Positions 56,035-64,000 of a stretch of 64,000 nt of DNA are shown piece after piece. Origin of the DNA: Triatoma infestans (Eukaryota; Arthropoda; Insecta; Hemiptera; Reduviidae). The position numbers and the translations under genes were made by a program. Where the stretch lies: positions 1-64,000 of the forward strand of contig JAAEAF010003341.1 of the NCBI GenBank assembly GCA_011037195.1, written 5' to 3'. A model generated the notes under the pieces. The model saw nothing but the letters and a program-made list of their open reading frames with translations. It was not told where the DNA came from and searched no databases. Position 1 is the first letter of the stretch, and every line of letters starts with the position of its first letter.

Positions 56035-57644
56035 TTTTTTTTTTTCGAGATGAAATGCGTTTACGCACGCAGAGACCCTGCTGTGCCGGACTCCTAAAAT
56101 AGACTACCGGCTAAAACACCCCCCTGCTGCTAGACCTAGTCTGGATTCACTGGTGACCAGCATTACATCAGAACTAGGCCTCGTGTCTTTACTCATTGAG
56201 TATCTCCTTCGGTATTACCCTACTTGGCAGTCGTCCAGGTCCTGCTTCTTCCGCTGAAGAATGTCCCTGGCATACCTAGCTACAGCTTGCCAGTTGGCCT
56301 CACTGGCCAGCATAGCCTCAACTAGAGTATCTGGAGTCTGTTGCCCAATCACAGCCTCGAAATCACCTCTGAGCCGGTCCCACCGACCGCAGGAGAAAAA
56401 CGTGTGGGAAGCATCGTCTTTACTGCCGGGGCAGTAAAAGCATTCCTCATTCTCTACCTTTCCCATCTTATACAGGTACACCCTGAAATAGCCATGCCCG
56501 CTCAGGAGTTGTGTGACGTAATAGTCCACTTCCCCATGTGGCCTCTTCGTCCATGGCTTTATCTCCCTAATTAACCTAGCGGTCCATCGGCCCCGCAGAT
56601 CATCTTCCCAGGAAGCCTGCCACCTCCGGAAAGTGCGATTCCTCTCCTCCCTGGAGAGAGCCTCCTTACTCCCTTCTGCCTTCCTTTCGTGGAGGATCTT
56701 GTGTTCTCTAGCAAGGAGTTCAATCGGGATCACTCCGGCAATCACAAGAACCGCTGGCTCAGACACGTGCGGTATGCAGAGGCAATCCTCAGCGCACCAA
56801 GCCGCTGCACTCGAGCTATTCTTTTCCTGTAGGCCTCCTTGTTAAGAGCGTCCGCCCATACCTCAGCTCCGTAAAGGAGTATCGAGTGTGCCACACTCAT
56901 CAACACTCGCCGTGTACTGCCCCGGGGACCACCAATGTTTGCCATCAGCCTACTGAGGGACGCAACACTCTTCGCGGCCTTATCCGCTGCGCTCTGAATT
57001 TGCTTACCGAAGCTCAGCTTACCATCAATCGTCAAACCCAGATACTTGGCAGTACTCTTCGAGGTCACAATTTCTTCTCCAACACGCCATGATATGCTCG
57101 TGGGGATCCTCTTTTTCGTCAGGACCACGATCTCTGTTTTGGACAGTGCTAATGACAGTCCATGCTCCGTCATCCATCTATTGACGATACGCATCATTCT
57201 ATTCAACTTTAGTTGGGCTTTCTCGACATCACGTGCGGCAACAAGTGCTGCCACGTCGTCTGCGTATCCAACCAAAACTGTCTCTTCTGCCATTTCCTGT
57301 CTAAGCAGGTCGTCATACGCCACATTCCAGAGGTCCGGGCCCAGGATGGATCCCTGCGCTGCTCCTGCCGTAACTGCGGATGCTCTTGGCCCTCTCGAAG
57401 TCTGATAAATAACCGTTCGGTTCCGCAGATAATCACTTATCACTCGCAGAAGGTACTTCGGGACTCGAAACGTTTCCTCCAGCGCTCGCAGCATATCTAC
57501 CCAACTAACCGAGTTGAAGGCGTTCTTTACATCAAGCATGACCAAAAGGACCACCCGACGAGAGTGATGATTGTGATCCTCCGCCCTGCGTACCGCCTCA
57601 ATGACTTCTTGGACCGCGCCTACTGTAGACCGCCCAGACCTGAA
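56035..57644 (-). mobile_element. R1-like LINE, 5'-truncated, between (AAT)n tracts
   Basis: This is a non-LTR retrotransposon fragment of about 1.6 kb on the minus strand. It begins inside the RT domain, keeps the RT catalytic motifs, thumb and C-terminal zinc knuckle, and ends with a 3' untranslated region and an A-run (T-run on the plus strand at about 56034-56046). Both ends abut (AAT)n microsatellite in the same orientation, at 55960-56032 and 57645-57665. Base composition is visibly more GC-rich than the flanks. The 5' truncation falls at the FRSGRSTV motif. One frameshift near 56765-56768 separates two otherwise long open frames, so the copy is inactive but not old. It could alternatively be placed in the neighbouring LOA-type clade. 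Confidence 0.82.
56215..56766 (-). pseudogene. C-terminal zinc-knuckle region of the R1-like LINE
   Basis: This frame continues the RT polypeptide after the one-base shift near 56766; the apparent start is a GTG codon that should read as internal valine. It carries the post-RT region typical of R1-like elements. An arginine-rich and tryptophan-containing segment (RRWQASWEDDLRGRW, WTKRPHGEVDYYVTQLLSGHG) is followed by a CCHC zinc knuckle, C-x2-C with H and C downstream, visible in CFYCPGSKDDASHTFFSC. The protein ends at 56215, close to a normal family C-terminus. The knuckle is thought to help nucleic-acid binding at the target. It belongs to the same element as the RT frame just upstream. Confidence 0.82.
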
Positions 57645-57646
57645 AA
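56742..57646 (-). pseudogene. Reverse transcriptase domain of the R1-like LINE
   Basis: The frame reads FRSGRSTVGAVQEVIEAV at its start (RT motif 2). Motif A follows as LLVMLDVKNAFNSV with the first catalytic aspartate, then motif B (AGAAQGSILGPDLWN), motif C (VGYADDVAALV) with the intact YADD box, motif D (LSLALSKTEIVVL), motif E (KYLGLTIDG) and the thumb (HSILLYGAEVWADAL). RT copies the element RNA at the target site. The upstream endonuclease and finger motifs are missing through 5' truncation. The frame runs into CLSQRFL and stops at 56742, whereas the next frame continues the family sequence from VSEPAVLV. A single lost base near 56766 explains this. The residues translated from the microsatellite beyond 57646 are not part of the protein. 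Confidence 0.85.
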
Positions 57647-57665
57647 TAATAATAATAATAATAAT
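57645..57665. repeat. (AAT)n microsatellite at the 5' side of the R1-like LINE
   Basis: About seven AAT units immediately precede, on the element strand, the truncated 5' end of the R1-like LINE. Same repeat phase as the tract beyond the element's 3' end. Confidence 0.88.
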
Positions 57666-58929
57666 GTTTATATCTAGCATTGCATTTTTATTTGTTATTT
57701 TTTTTTCAAGTATTGAAAATCTTAGTTAACATTAAATAAATTGATCTGTCTCCCAATGAAATTCGTTTCTGAAACGTCCGACCGAAATTTTAACGCACTT
57801 GACATTCTCTAGCGCTTGGTCAATGCAGAAATCCTTAACTAAGGCGAGTACTGATTAGGAAGGAGAGTTTTGGAATATAGCGGTCTTTATTGTGTAATGT
57901 CTCCTATAGTATTGACTTTAAAAGGAAAATGAATATATCACTTACTTTTTCTCTCAAATTTTCCTCATTTTTTTAGTGTTCCCTCTACCAACTGTTCCCT
58001 GTATCCAAATTTGTCTGTCCTTTTTTTCATCGTCTTGTGCCCTTGCAATGTCATTCAGTTTTTATCTTATTCTAGCCCAGCCTCTTAATTTTTTTTTCAT
58101 TTCGATTTCTTTCCAGTTAACATTCCACGAAGGAGTTGTATATTATTTGTTGTGTGGAAAACCTTCCATCGCGGTACCAAATTATTGATTATAAACTCGG
58201 AAACTCAATTATGAAAATGACATGATGAAAATACCTTCCTCTTAAAGTAGTGGAAATGAACAAAAAAAATAAATAATAATAATAATAATCTGATGTAATT
58301 CTGTTTCTTTTTTCATGGAATTGAAATTATTGATTTTTATGGGTTTTAGTGTGGGATCAAAAATTATAAATCTCTGGTGGTTATAAGTAGTAATAAAAGG
58401 AGGTTTCTAGCCCAGTAAATATGGCGGCCAAAAGGTAAGGGGTTAGGAAGGTTTTCTAACTTAGTCACTTTATAATCATTACTTACTTTACTTTATTGTT
58501 ATTTACAGTAATGTTGTTTACATGAATACTACTTACTGATATATATATATATATGTCATTACTTTCTCGTATTTTTTTTTTTAATTTTAATACTCTTGTT
58601 ACAAAATAGAACTAGGGCGGAGATTGTAAATTAGTATTTAAAATTGCATAAAATATAAATATCATGTGTATAAAAGTTTCCAAATTGTTATAATATAGTT
58701 CCGTTTATAAACTGGCTGAGTGCCATTTCATATATTTCCACCACAGATTAAAACTGAATTAAAATAATAGATTTCTTTCCCCTCATTTTTGGTTACTTAA
58801 TTTAAATTTTTGTATTATATCTGTTGGGCTTTGGGTAAAGAATGAGAATGTAAAATTATAAATTTCTCATTTTAATACATAAATACTTTCCATTTGGAGG
58901 TCATTGTCATCATATCGGTGACATTGATC
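57666..58929. other. A+T-rich DNA, no gene seen
   Basis: Includes a TA repeat near 58536-58556 and a possible family A tail fragment. No gene is recognised. Confidence 0.55.
58186..58250 (+). repeat. Possible family A 3'-end fragment
   Basis: ACTCGGAAACTCAATTATG is followed by ATACCTTCCTCTTAAAGTAG. This resembles the last 60 bp of a forward family A copy with a worn terminal hairpin. Short and uncertain. Confidence 0.35.
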
Positions 58930-59010
58930 CGCACATCTGGTCTGGATGACTCCGTAATGTTGTAGTCATCTGACCTGTTTCGTGCACTCGCTTATTTTTC
59001 GGATGTTTTT
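58930..59010 (-). repeat. Family H repeat, degraded
   Basis: Reverse complement reads GCGAGTGCACGAAACAGGTC and AGATGACTACAACATTACGG, parallel to the GCGAACGCCCGAAACCGGTC and GATGACCAC order of the best copy. The first conserved box is lost. Confidence 0.35.
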
Positions 59011-60689
59011 TATGAACGTATAATATAAAGTGAGTGCACAGATGAAAACACTGTCCTACAACACCTTCTCAAGATAACATCCGCAAGCGGTTGAATGAAG
59101 CTAAATAAAAATCTAGGGTTAAAAATTTGCCCATGATATAAGTGTATAAAAGAAGTTATGAACTTATTTTACGCACCAAATTCAAGTTACGGACTTTACA
59201 CTTCTACGAATTATACGCTCACTCTCAACCTTTCGTACTTAATAATAAAAAAAAATCTTTCATAATATTGAAATATGAATTTTAAAAAAGACGTAATAAT
59301 ATCATTTAAATCTAAATTGCTTTTATCCTTCTATATTTTACCTACCATTCTGAACCATTTGGATATTGATTTATTCATTATATATCAAAGTTTGACACAG
59401 GCTGGTAAACCCAGCTGTTGCAGCTGACAGAGTGAGTGACAAGATATAACACTTAGATATTCACTTTTGCTCTTTACAAAGTATTCAGCAGAAATAGTTA
59501 ATATAGAATATTATATAAGACCCCAACAATAATACAGAGAAAGTTTCTAAACCGTAATAAGTATTACATTTGTCGCTTAGAGATAGTTGGTAATTTGTAC
59601 ATCTTTACAAACGAAACATTACTTTTCTCTCTTATATTCATGTAGAATTATTATCATACTTTCGTTTCTTTATCTTGCTATTTTTTTGACGAATGAGAGA
59701 ATTTAGATTTATCAACTTCTAAAAATGAAAACTGAATTTAATATTAACATCTATCCCAGTTGGAGTAAAAACAGAAATATAGATAGAGTAAAATGTATTC
59801 AATTTAGGTCATCTTCAAACAATTAATATTAATCAACTCTAGAAAATCCAGTTACTACATTTTAATACATTTTTTAGGCTTTATTTATTTAACTAAAGCA
59901 TGTTACTTTATAGCATTAAATTATTGTGATCAATTTTGATGAGGAAAAAGATATATTGCCCTGATAAGAATATGTAGTGGAAGAAGCAAATGAAAAAATT
60001 GAAATAATTTGGAAATTTATTTATATTTTAAGTAATTAGTTTCAAAGCGAATTATTATGTTGGCTGGCAAAGGGTAAAACGCAGGTACAAGACACCGTTA
60101 CAAAAGAGGTCGGAGAATTCTGCCACCTCTTTGTCTTTTAACCCCCTTCTAAAAATCAAATATAAAGATCAGGTTTTAACTGCCAAAAGGAGCATTATTT
60201 CATCATTCTATCCCAAAGCATTCATCCAATAATCATTCGAGAGAGGAACATTAGTACCAGTTAGTGTTATGTGAACAATTGAGTTTAAATTAATCATGTG
60301 CAAAAATTTCTGTATATTTCTTTATTATTACAATTAAATTCTTTCATTATTACAATTAACTTGTTATTGTAATTCAAATATAGTCAAATTATTTATTGTA
60401 ACCAGTGGTGACTCCTTACTTATATCTTATAACTTCTCTCTTCTCTGAAACCCACACACACATAAGCCCTTCCAACACCTCTCTCGCAACACACAACACA
60501 ACTACATATCAACCAAATCAAATTACAAATATAATACAAAAAACAGTAAAGCATATGTATCGGAGGTATCAATAATTGGTCGGGAGTTTCCTTGAAGGTA
60601 AATTCTGATCCTAAGAGGAATTAGATAAAACGATGGGCCCTCACCGTCAATTTTAGAAGGAAGTATTTTTACAATCTAAATTAGGAAGA
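59011..60689. other. A+T-rich DNA, no gene seen
   Basis: No coding motif. About 60440-60540 is rich in ACAC/CACA and CCTCTC units, similar in style to the sequence after the Jockey relic near 5270-5370, but no firm homology can be claimed. Confidence 0.5.
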
Positions 60690-61065
60690 TATATATAGCC
60701 ACCTTAAATTAGACTCTTAACAACCGTAAATTCGCCAACGACTTAGTTTTTATAGCCATCAGAGCAGTAGAATAATTAAAAACCAAGATAAGAGAATTTG
60801 CAGAAGTAATGCAAAACACAGAACCTCTGCTAAATTATAATAAAACAAAAAAAAAAAGAAGACAAATGGTGATGAAAAAGAAATAAATAGTGATTAAAGT
60901 CATCGGATTGATTATATTCAAGAGTTTACTTCCTTCAGATGGACCAATCAACAATAAACCAACTTCACAAGGAAATCCAAAAAAGATTACCCTGGCATTG
61001 AGCAAATACAGTAAAATATTGATTGCTAAATGGATGCATAAAAGTAAATCTATGTTTTGTTTGTA
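60690..61065 (+). pseudogene. LINE reverse transcriptase fragment, catalytic-box region
   Basis: Plus-strand translation gives KFANDLVFIAIRAVE at about 60731-60775, a degraded FADDLVLIA catalytic box. It is followed by LKTKIREFAEVMQNTEPLLN (about 60780-60838), matching the helix after motif C (LxxxxxEFxEVxxKTGLxxN), and NYNKTKKK, which fits motif D. Further on, DYIQEF and ALSKYSKIL are compatible with motif E and the start of the thumb. The second catalytic aspartate is kept but the first has become N. The closest clades are RTE- or CR1-like. Highly decayed. Confidence 0.6.
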
Positions 61066-61339
61066 ACTGATTTTAAACATTCAGGCGCTGGGGATTGGGT
61101 TTGCGGTCATTAAAATAAAGCTCACTTCTCATTTTGTGCCAAGCTTTTGGTGAATTTATTTTGCATTTCTCAGGACGAATTCTAACAACATTCACACAAA
61201 GCACATTACACAGCGGGCGTACAATACAGGAACTTAATTATAACCGCAACAAATTAAATCTTACAGGAAGTTAGATGTATACACGGAACTTTACTATATA
61301 ATATGTTGATCAGTGGTAATATTGGAAAGCTACATAGAA

Positions 61340-61430
61340 ACACAAGTATGTAGAAAATTTGTAGGTTACAGGAGAGGAGCCGGCCAGATAAATTTATAAA
61401 CCAGACGTAGAAAATATATAATATAAAGCA
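61340..61430 (+). pseudogene. Possible LINE RT motif-2 fragment
   Basis: The plus strand near 61349-61415 can be read CRKFVGYRRGAGQINL, then TRRRKYI. This loosely fits the QCGFRxGRGTxDQIFxLRQIIEK pattern of RTE/CR1-type RTs. It lies downstream of a catalytic-box fragment of similar type, so it would be a second copy or a rearrangement. The evidence is weak. Confidence 0.28.
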
Positions 61431-61789
61431 GAACATTAATGATAATGATACTGCAGTAATGAAAAGTAAATAGGTCTAGGAATCTTATGGCAAAGAAGAT
61501 GCAATAAAGTCCCTAGTGACCCATTGGGCATCCCGTATAAATTTCACATCAAATCTGAATAAAACGCTGGCATTAAAAGAGCGATAAGAAAGAAAAGATT
61601 TAGGTTTAGTTAGATGTTGCTTTAACATTCATAGTCTCTAGTAAGATTGAGTACGCTATCTTTCAATAAACAGAAAGTGGCAACCATTATAATGATATAA
61701 AAACCAGAATTCCCAAAAATGAATTATCCCAGATAATTTTCTTCTTTTTTTTTCTTCAAAGTGATACATCTAAATTTCGAAAAGAATAT

Positions 61790-61980
61790 CGAAAGATTTT
61801 TTTGTGTGATACCTGCTACATTTTGTAGCATTGACCATCTTCAAGTAGACTTATAAACAGTGCGATAGCATATTCTGAAGGTGAGCGATGCCTGAAGTCG
61901 GTCGATGATCATCACAGCGAGAAACAATGTTTCACTGAACACATCTCAGATATTTTCTAGCACCGCGGCTCTAAGCTCTG
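61790..61980 (+). repeat. Family H repeat, degraded, possibly inverted pair
   Basis: CTGAAGGTGAGCGATGCC, TGAAGTCGGTCGATGATCAT and CTCAGATATTTTCTAGCACC correspond to the core and downstream part of the repeat, with two changes in the invariant boxes. GATACCTGCTACATTTTGTA and GCATTGACCATCTTC (about 61817-61853) look like the reverse-oriented partner. Confidence 0.5.
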
Positions 61981-62877
61981 AACAGCAGTGGTATTTGGAT
62001 ATATGCAACACAGCCAATTCTAGGTCAAAGCCTCGTAACACACGTTTTTTTTTGAGAAAATAAAAAATTCCCAATTTCCAAAATTAAATTATTTTCAACA
62101 ATTAAATAAATTAAGAAATGCAAATCAAAGAATTATGAGGCATTAATTGTTTATTTTCATAGATTGAAACAATTGTTTTTGTGCGGTTAGATAATTTTTA
62201 TTGTTAAATTAATGATAATATATTCGTGCCCTTAATGTATTTTTTATAATACAATAGGAAATGTTATTTTACATATTTGTATTAGTCATAGCCAGTAATA
62301 GTAGATTATGTAATAAATTATACATTTTATTAAGTCAGCCAGTTTATATGTTGATATTGGTGTGTTTATATAAACAGAACGATGTGTTCAATGTGATTTT
62401 TATTTTCTGTATACATTATGGAGCACATCGCTTCTTCCATTTATCTCGCTTGTTCTTCTTCCAACTTATAGCATCTTTTCTTCTTCTTTTTTTTAACTCT
62501 CTCTGTCTATAGTTATTTTTAAACATGTCAGTTTGACATATTTCAATGGAGGGTGCCTCAGCCCGAACTTATACAGCCAACTGAATGAGGTGCATTGTGA
62601 GAATAATAGAAATGAGTAAGATAAAAAAGGACTACTTTGTGTTTCTATATTCGGTGAAGAGTTCCATATAAAAATAGAAATTCCGGTAAAGAATAAAGTT
62701 AGTCGTTCATTGGTTTTCTGAATTCTGTATTTATGAATCTTTTGTAAATTTCATTCATTTTTATAGAATATTTTATTAATATTTTATATACGTACCACCC
62801 CTGACAATAAAAAATGTGCAATGACTGTTCAGGTGTAAATTCAATTTATTTTAACATTTCCTTTATTATGAGCAATT
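61981..62877. other. A+T-rich DNA, no gene seen
   Basis: The hydrophobic 83-codon frame at 62261-62512 has no recognisable family and reflects T-rich composition. Confidence 0.55.
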
Positions 62878-63110
62878 TATATTGAGGTACATCACAAGCG
62901 GAAGTATTAAAATAGTGTCAAATTTTGGAAATTGGTTTCTTACAGGAAATACACTATTTGAAGTCTTCTCAGCAAAGAAAAAAATATTTTTTTTTTGGCG
63001 AATGTTGTGCGAGTCTGAGGTAAACCAAAACGGAAATAACTTCAGACAGCTCAAAACTCGATACTCCGAAACACCAACACATCTGACCCGACGTCATTGT
63101 GTTACTACTA
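62878..63110 (-). repeat. Family A repeat, reverse head fragment
   Basis: CGGAAGTATTAAAATAGTG, TCAAATTTTGGAAATTGGTT and TACAGGAAATACACTATTTG follow the reverse-copy order, with CAGCTCAAAACTCGATACTC near 63048. No hairpin partner is kept. Confidence 0.55.
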
Positions 63111-63478
63111 TTATCTAGAGCGGGCAGGATGTGTCAAGAGAAATCTGATAAGTTCTAGAAATAGTGAGCAGAAGTGTTTGATTCGAGGATATTTCTGTTA
63201 ATATTTAGGAGGGTATAACTTGTCAACGGTGTAGCCTGCAGGGGAATCTGCAAGACTACGGATCCCTTATTATTTATTTGTTTTTTTCTGGGAATTTCTT
63301 AGCTGTCAGTTGCAATTACACGAAGATGTTCATTTGGAAAACCCGAAGAGCGAAATTTTTGCTCCGACCTATAAAACAGTTTTGGAAGTCTATTGATATC
63401 TACTATTGAAGTCAACTATGCTCTAGTAAATATCTAAGCTGGATAAGGCAGCTTAGCCTTCCAAATCATCAGCATATA

Positions 63479-64000
63479 CGAGGTGTGTAAATTAAGTAAT
63501 GAGACTGATTTTTTATCTTTTTTTTATTCAAATAAAATTACAATTCAACATTGTCCCCTTCAAAGTAACTACCTTGGGAAGCCACACAACGCTGAAGACG
63601 ATTCTTCCATTCGTCATAGCAGTGCTGGAACTCGGATACTGGAATAGACTTCAGTTGGTCGGTTACGGCTGTTTGAATATTCTCCAATGTTCCAAAATGA
63701 CGTCCCTTGAGGTGATTTTTCAATTTGGGGAACAAAAAAAAGTCACATGGACTCAAGTCGGGTGAATAAGGAGGCTGAGGAGCCACAGGAATGTTATTAC
63801 TGGCCAAATACTCATTAATAGAAATCGCGGTGTGACACGGAGCATTGTCGTGATGCAACACCCACTTGTTTTTGATGTTTGGTCTCACACGCATGACTCT
63901 TTTTCGAAGTCTCTCAAGAACTTCTCGGTAAAAATGTTGGTTTACCATTTGGCATTGAGGCACAAATTCTTTGTGAACGATTCCTTGGCTATCAAAAAAG
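63479..64000 (-). mobile_element. mariner DNA transposon, 3' part, running off the window
   Basis: This is the downstream half of a mariner-type cut-and-paste transposon read on the minus strand. It includes the C-terminal transposase coding region (stop at 63538-63540), a short 3' untranslated stretch and a probable terminal inverted repeat beginning near 63479 with CGAGGTGTGTAAATTAAG. A TA dinucleotide lies just outside at 63477-63478, consistent with the family's TA target site. The other end lies beyond 64000, so the second terminal repeat and target duplication cannot be checked. The reading frame has no internal stop in the visible part, unlike the other elements in the window, which suggests a relatively young insertion. 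Confidence 0.85.
63538..64000 (-). CDS. mariner transposase (DD34D), C-terminal part, truncated by window end
   Basis: The protein catalyses excision and TA-targeted integration of its own element. The frame is open from the window edge; upstream of position 63963 it still reads FFDSQGIVHKEFV, a typical mariner segment, so the GTG at 63961-63963 is an internal valine and not a start. Two of the three catalytic aspartates are visible: the D of HHDNAPCH, and, exactly 34 residues later, the D of SPDLSPCDFFLFPK. This is the DD34D spacing that defines mariner rather than Tc1 (DD34E). The YSPDLSP motif is intact and the C-terminus ends GDNVEL before TAA. The first catalytic aspartate and the N-terminal helix-turn-helix domain lie outside the window, so activity cannot be judged. 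Confidence 0.92.
   Translation of the reverse strand, partial: FFDSQGIVHKEFVPQCQMVNQHFYREVLERLRKRVMRVRPNIKNKWVLHHDNAPCHTAISINEYLASNNIPVAPQPPYSPDLSPCDFFLFPKLKNHLKGRHFGTLENIQTAVTDQLKSIPVSEFQHCYDEWKNRLQRCVASQGSYFEGDNVEL

Noticed and set aside
57640..57652. Splice acceptor (TTATTTTCAG before GTCTGG on the minus strand) suggesting a host exon
   Set aside because: The reading frame after it is a LINE RT beginning in motif 2; the pyrimidine-rich look comes from the (ATT)n tract.
57213..57677. 154-codon plus-strand frame opposite the R1-like RT
   Set aside because: Antisense shadow of the GC-richer RT coding region; no homology of its own.
62261..62512. Small membrane protein
   Set aside because: The hydrophobicity is what T-rich DNA gives in any frame; no conserved motif, no plausible gene context.

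Overview
This is a eukaryotic, strongly A+T-rich, gene-poor window. No host protein-coding exon, rRNA, functional tRNA gene or CRISPR array could be supported. What is recognisable is transposable-element sequence, nearly all decayed. The mix (mariner with a DD34D triad, Jockey-type and R1-like LINEs, RNase H-bearing LINEs, tRNA-derived SINEs, many MITE-like elements) suggests an arthropod, most likely an insect. A hemipteran is possible, but the sequence does not settle it.

Layout. 1-6800: mostly A+T-rich DNA with a Jockey-type reverse transcriptase (RT) relic at 4.2-5.3 kb and repeat-family fragments. 6.8-13.4 kb: copies of a dispersed repeat (family A), a LINE RT relic split by a MITE (7.86-8.83 kb), a retroposon with poly(A) and target-site duplication (9.5-10.0 kb), and a family A copy split by an RNase H LINE relic (11.9-13.4 kb). 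15.2-19.1 kb: three successive reverse-oriented family A copies, the first split by a long-inverted-repeat element (15341-16170). 19.2-21.9 kb: two RNase H LINE relics. 21-24.2 kb: inverted ribozyme-like repeats, a MITE and a Jockey-type relic. 25.5-35 kb: family A copies, LINE fragments and two SINE types. 37.5-40.9 kb: a long RNase H LINE relic, two near-identical copies of family B and a SINE. 42.9-54.1 kb: dense family A copies in both orientations, LINE fragments and another SINE. 55.2-57.7 kb: a large ribozyme-bearing palindrome, then an R1-like LINE lying between two (AAT)n tracts. 60-64 kb: a LINE RT relic, a ribozyme-like repeat and, running off the end, a mariner transposase.

Three systems stand out. 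(1) At least ten scattered copies of a repeat carry a hammerhead-ribozyme-like core: CTGANGA, stem II, GAAA, short palindromic stem III, TC. Stems I and II differ between copies yet stay paired, and several copies form inverted pairs. (2) Family A is a dispersed repeat of about 0.7-1.05 kb, with 15-20 copies or fragments here. It has a terminal hairpin, short inverted ends matching ACTTTCTCTTACTCC, and an internal tandem module. I do not recognise it. (3) A SINE family shares its 3' tail with the RNase H-type LINE relics here, as expected if it borrows their retrotransposition machinery. Nested insertions give a relative order: family A is older than the LINE, long-inverted-repeat and ribozyme repeats that interrupt it.
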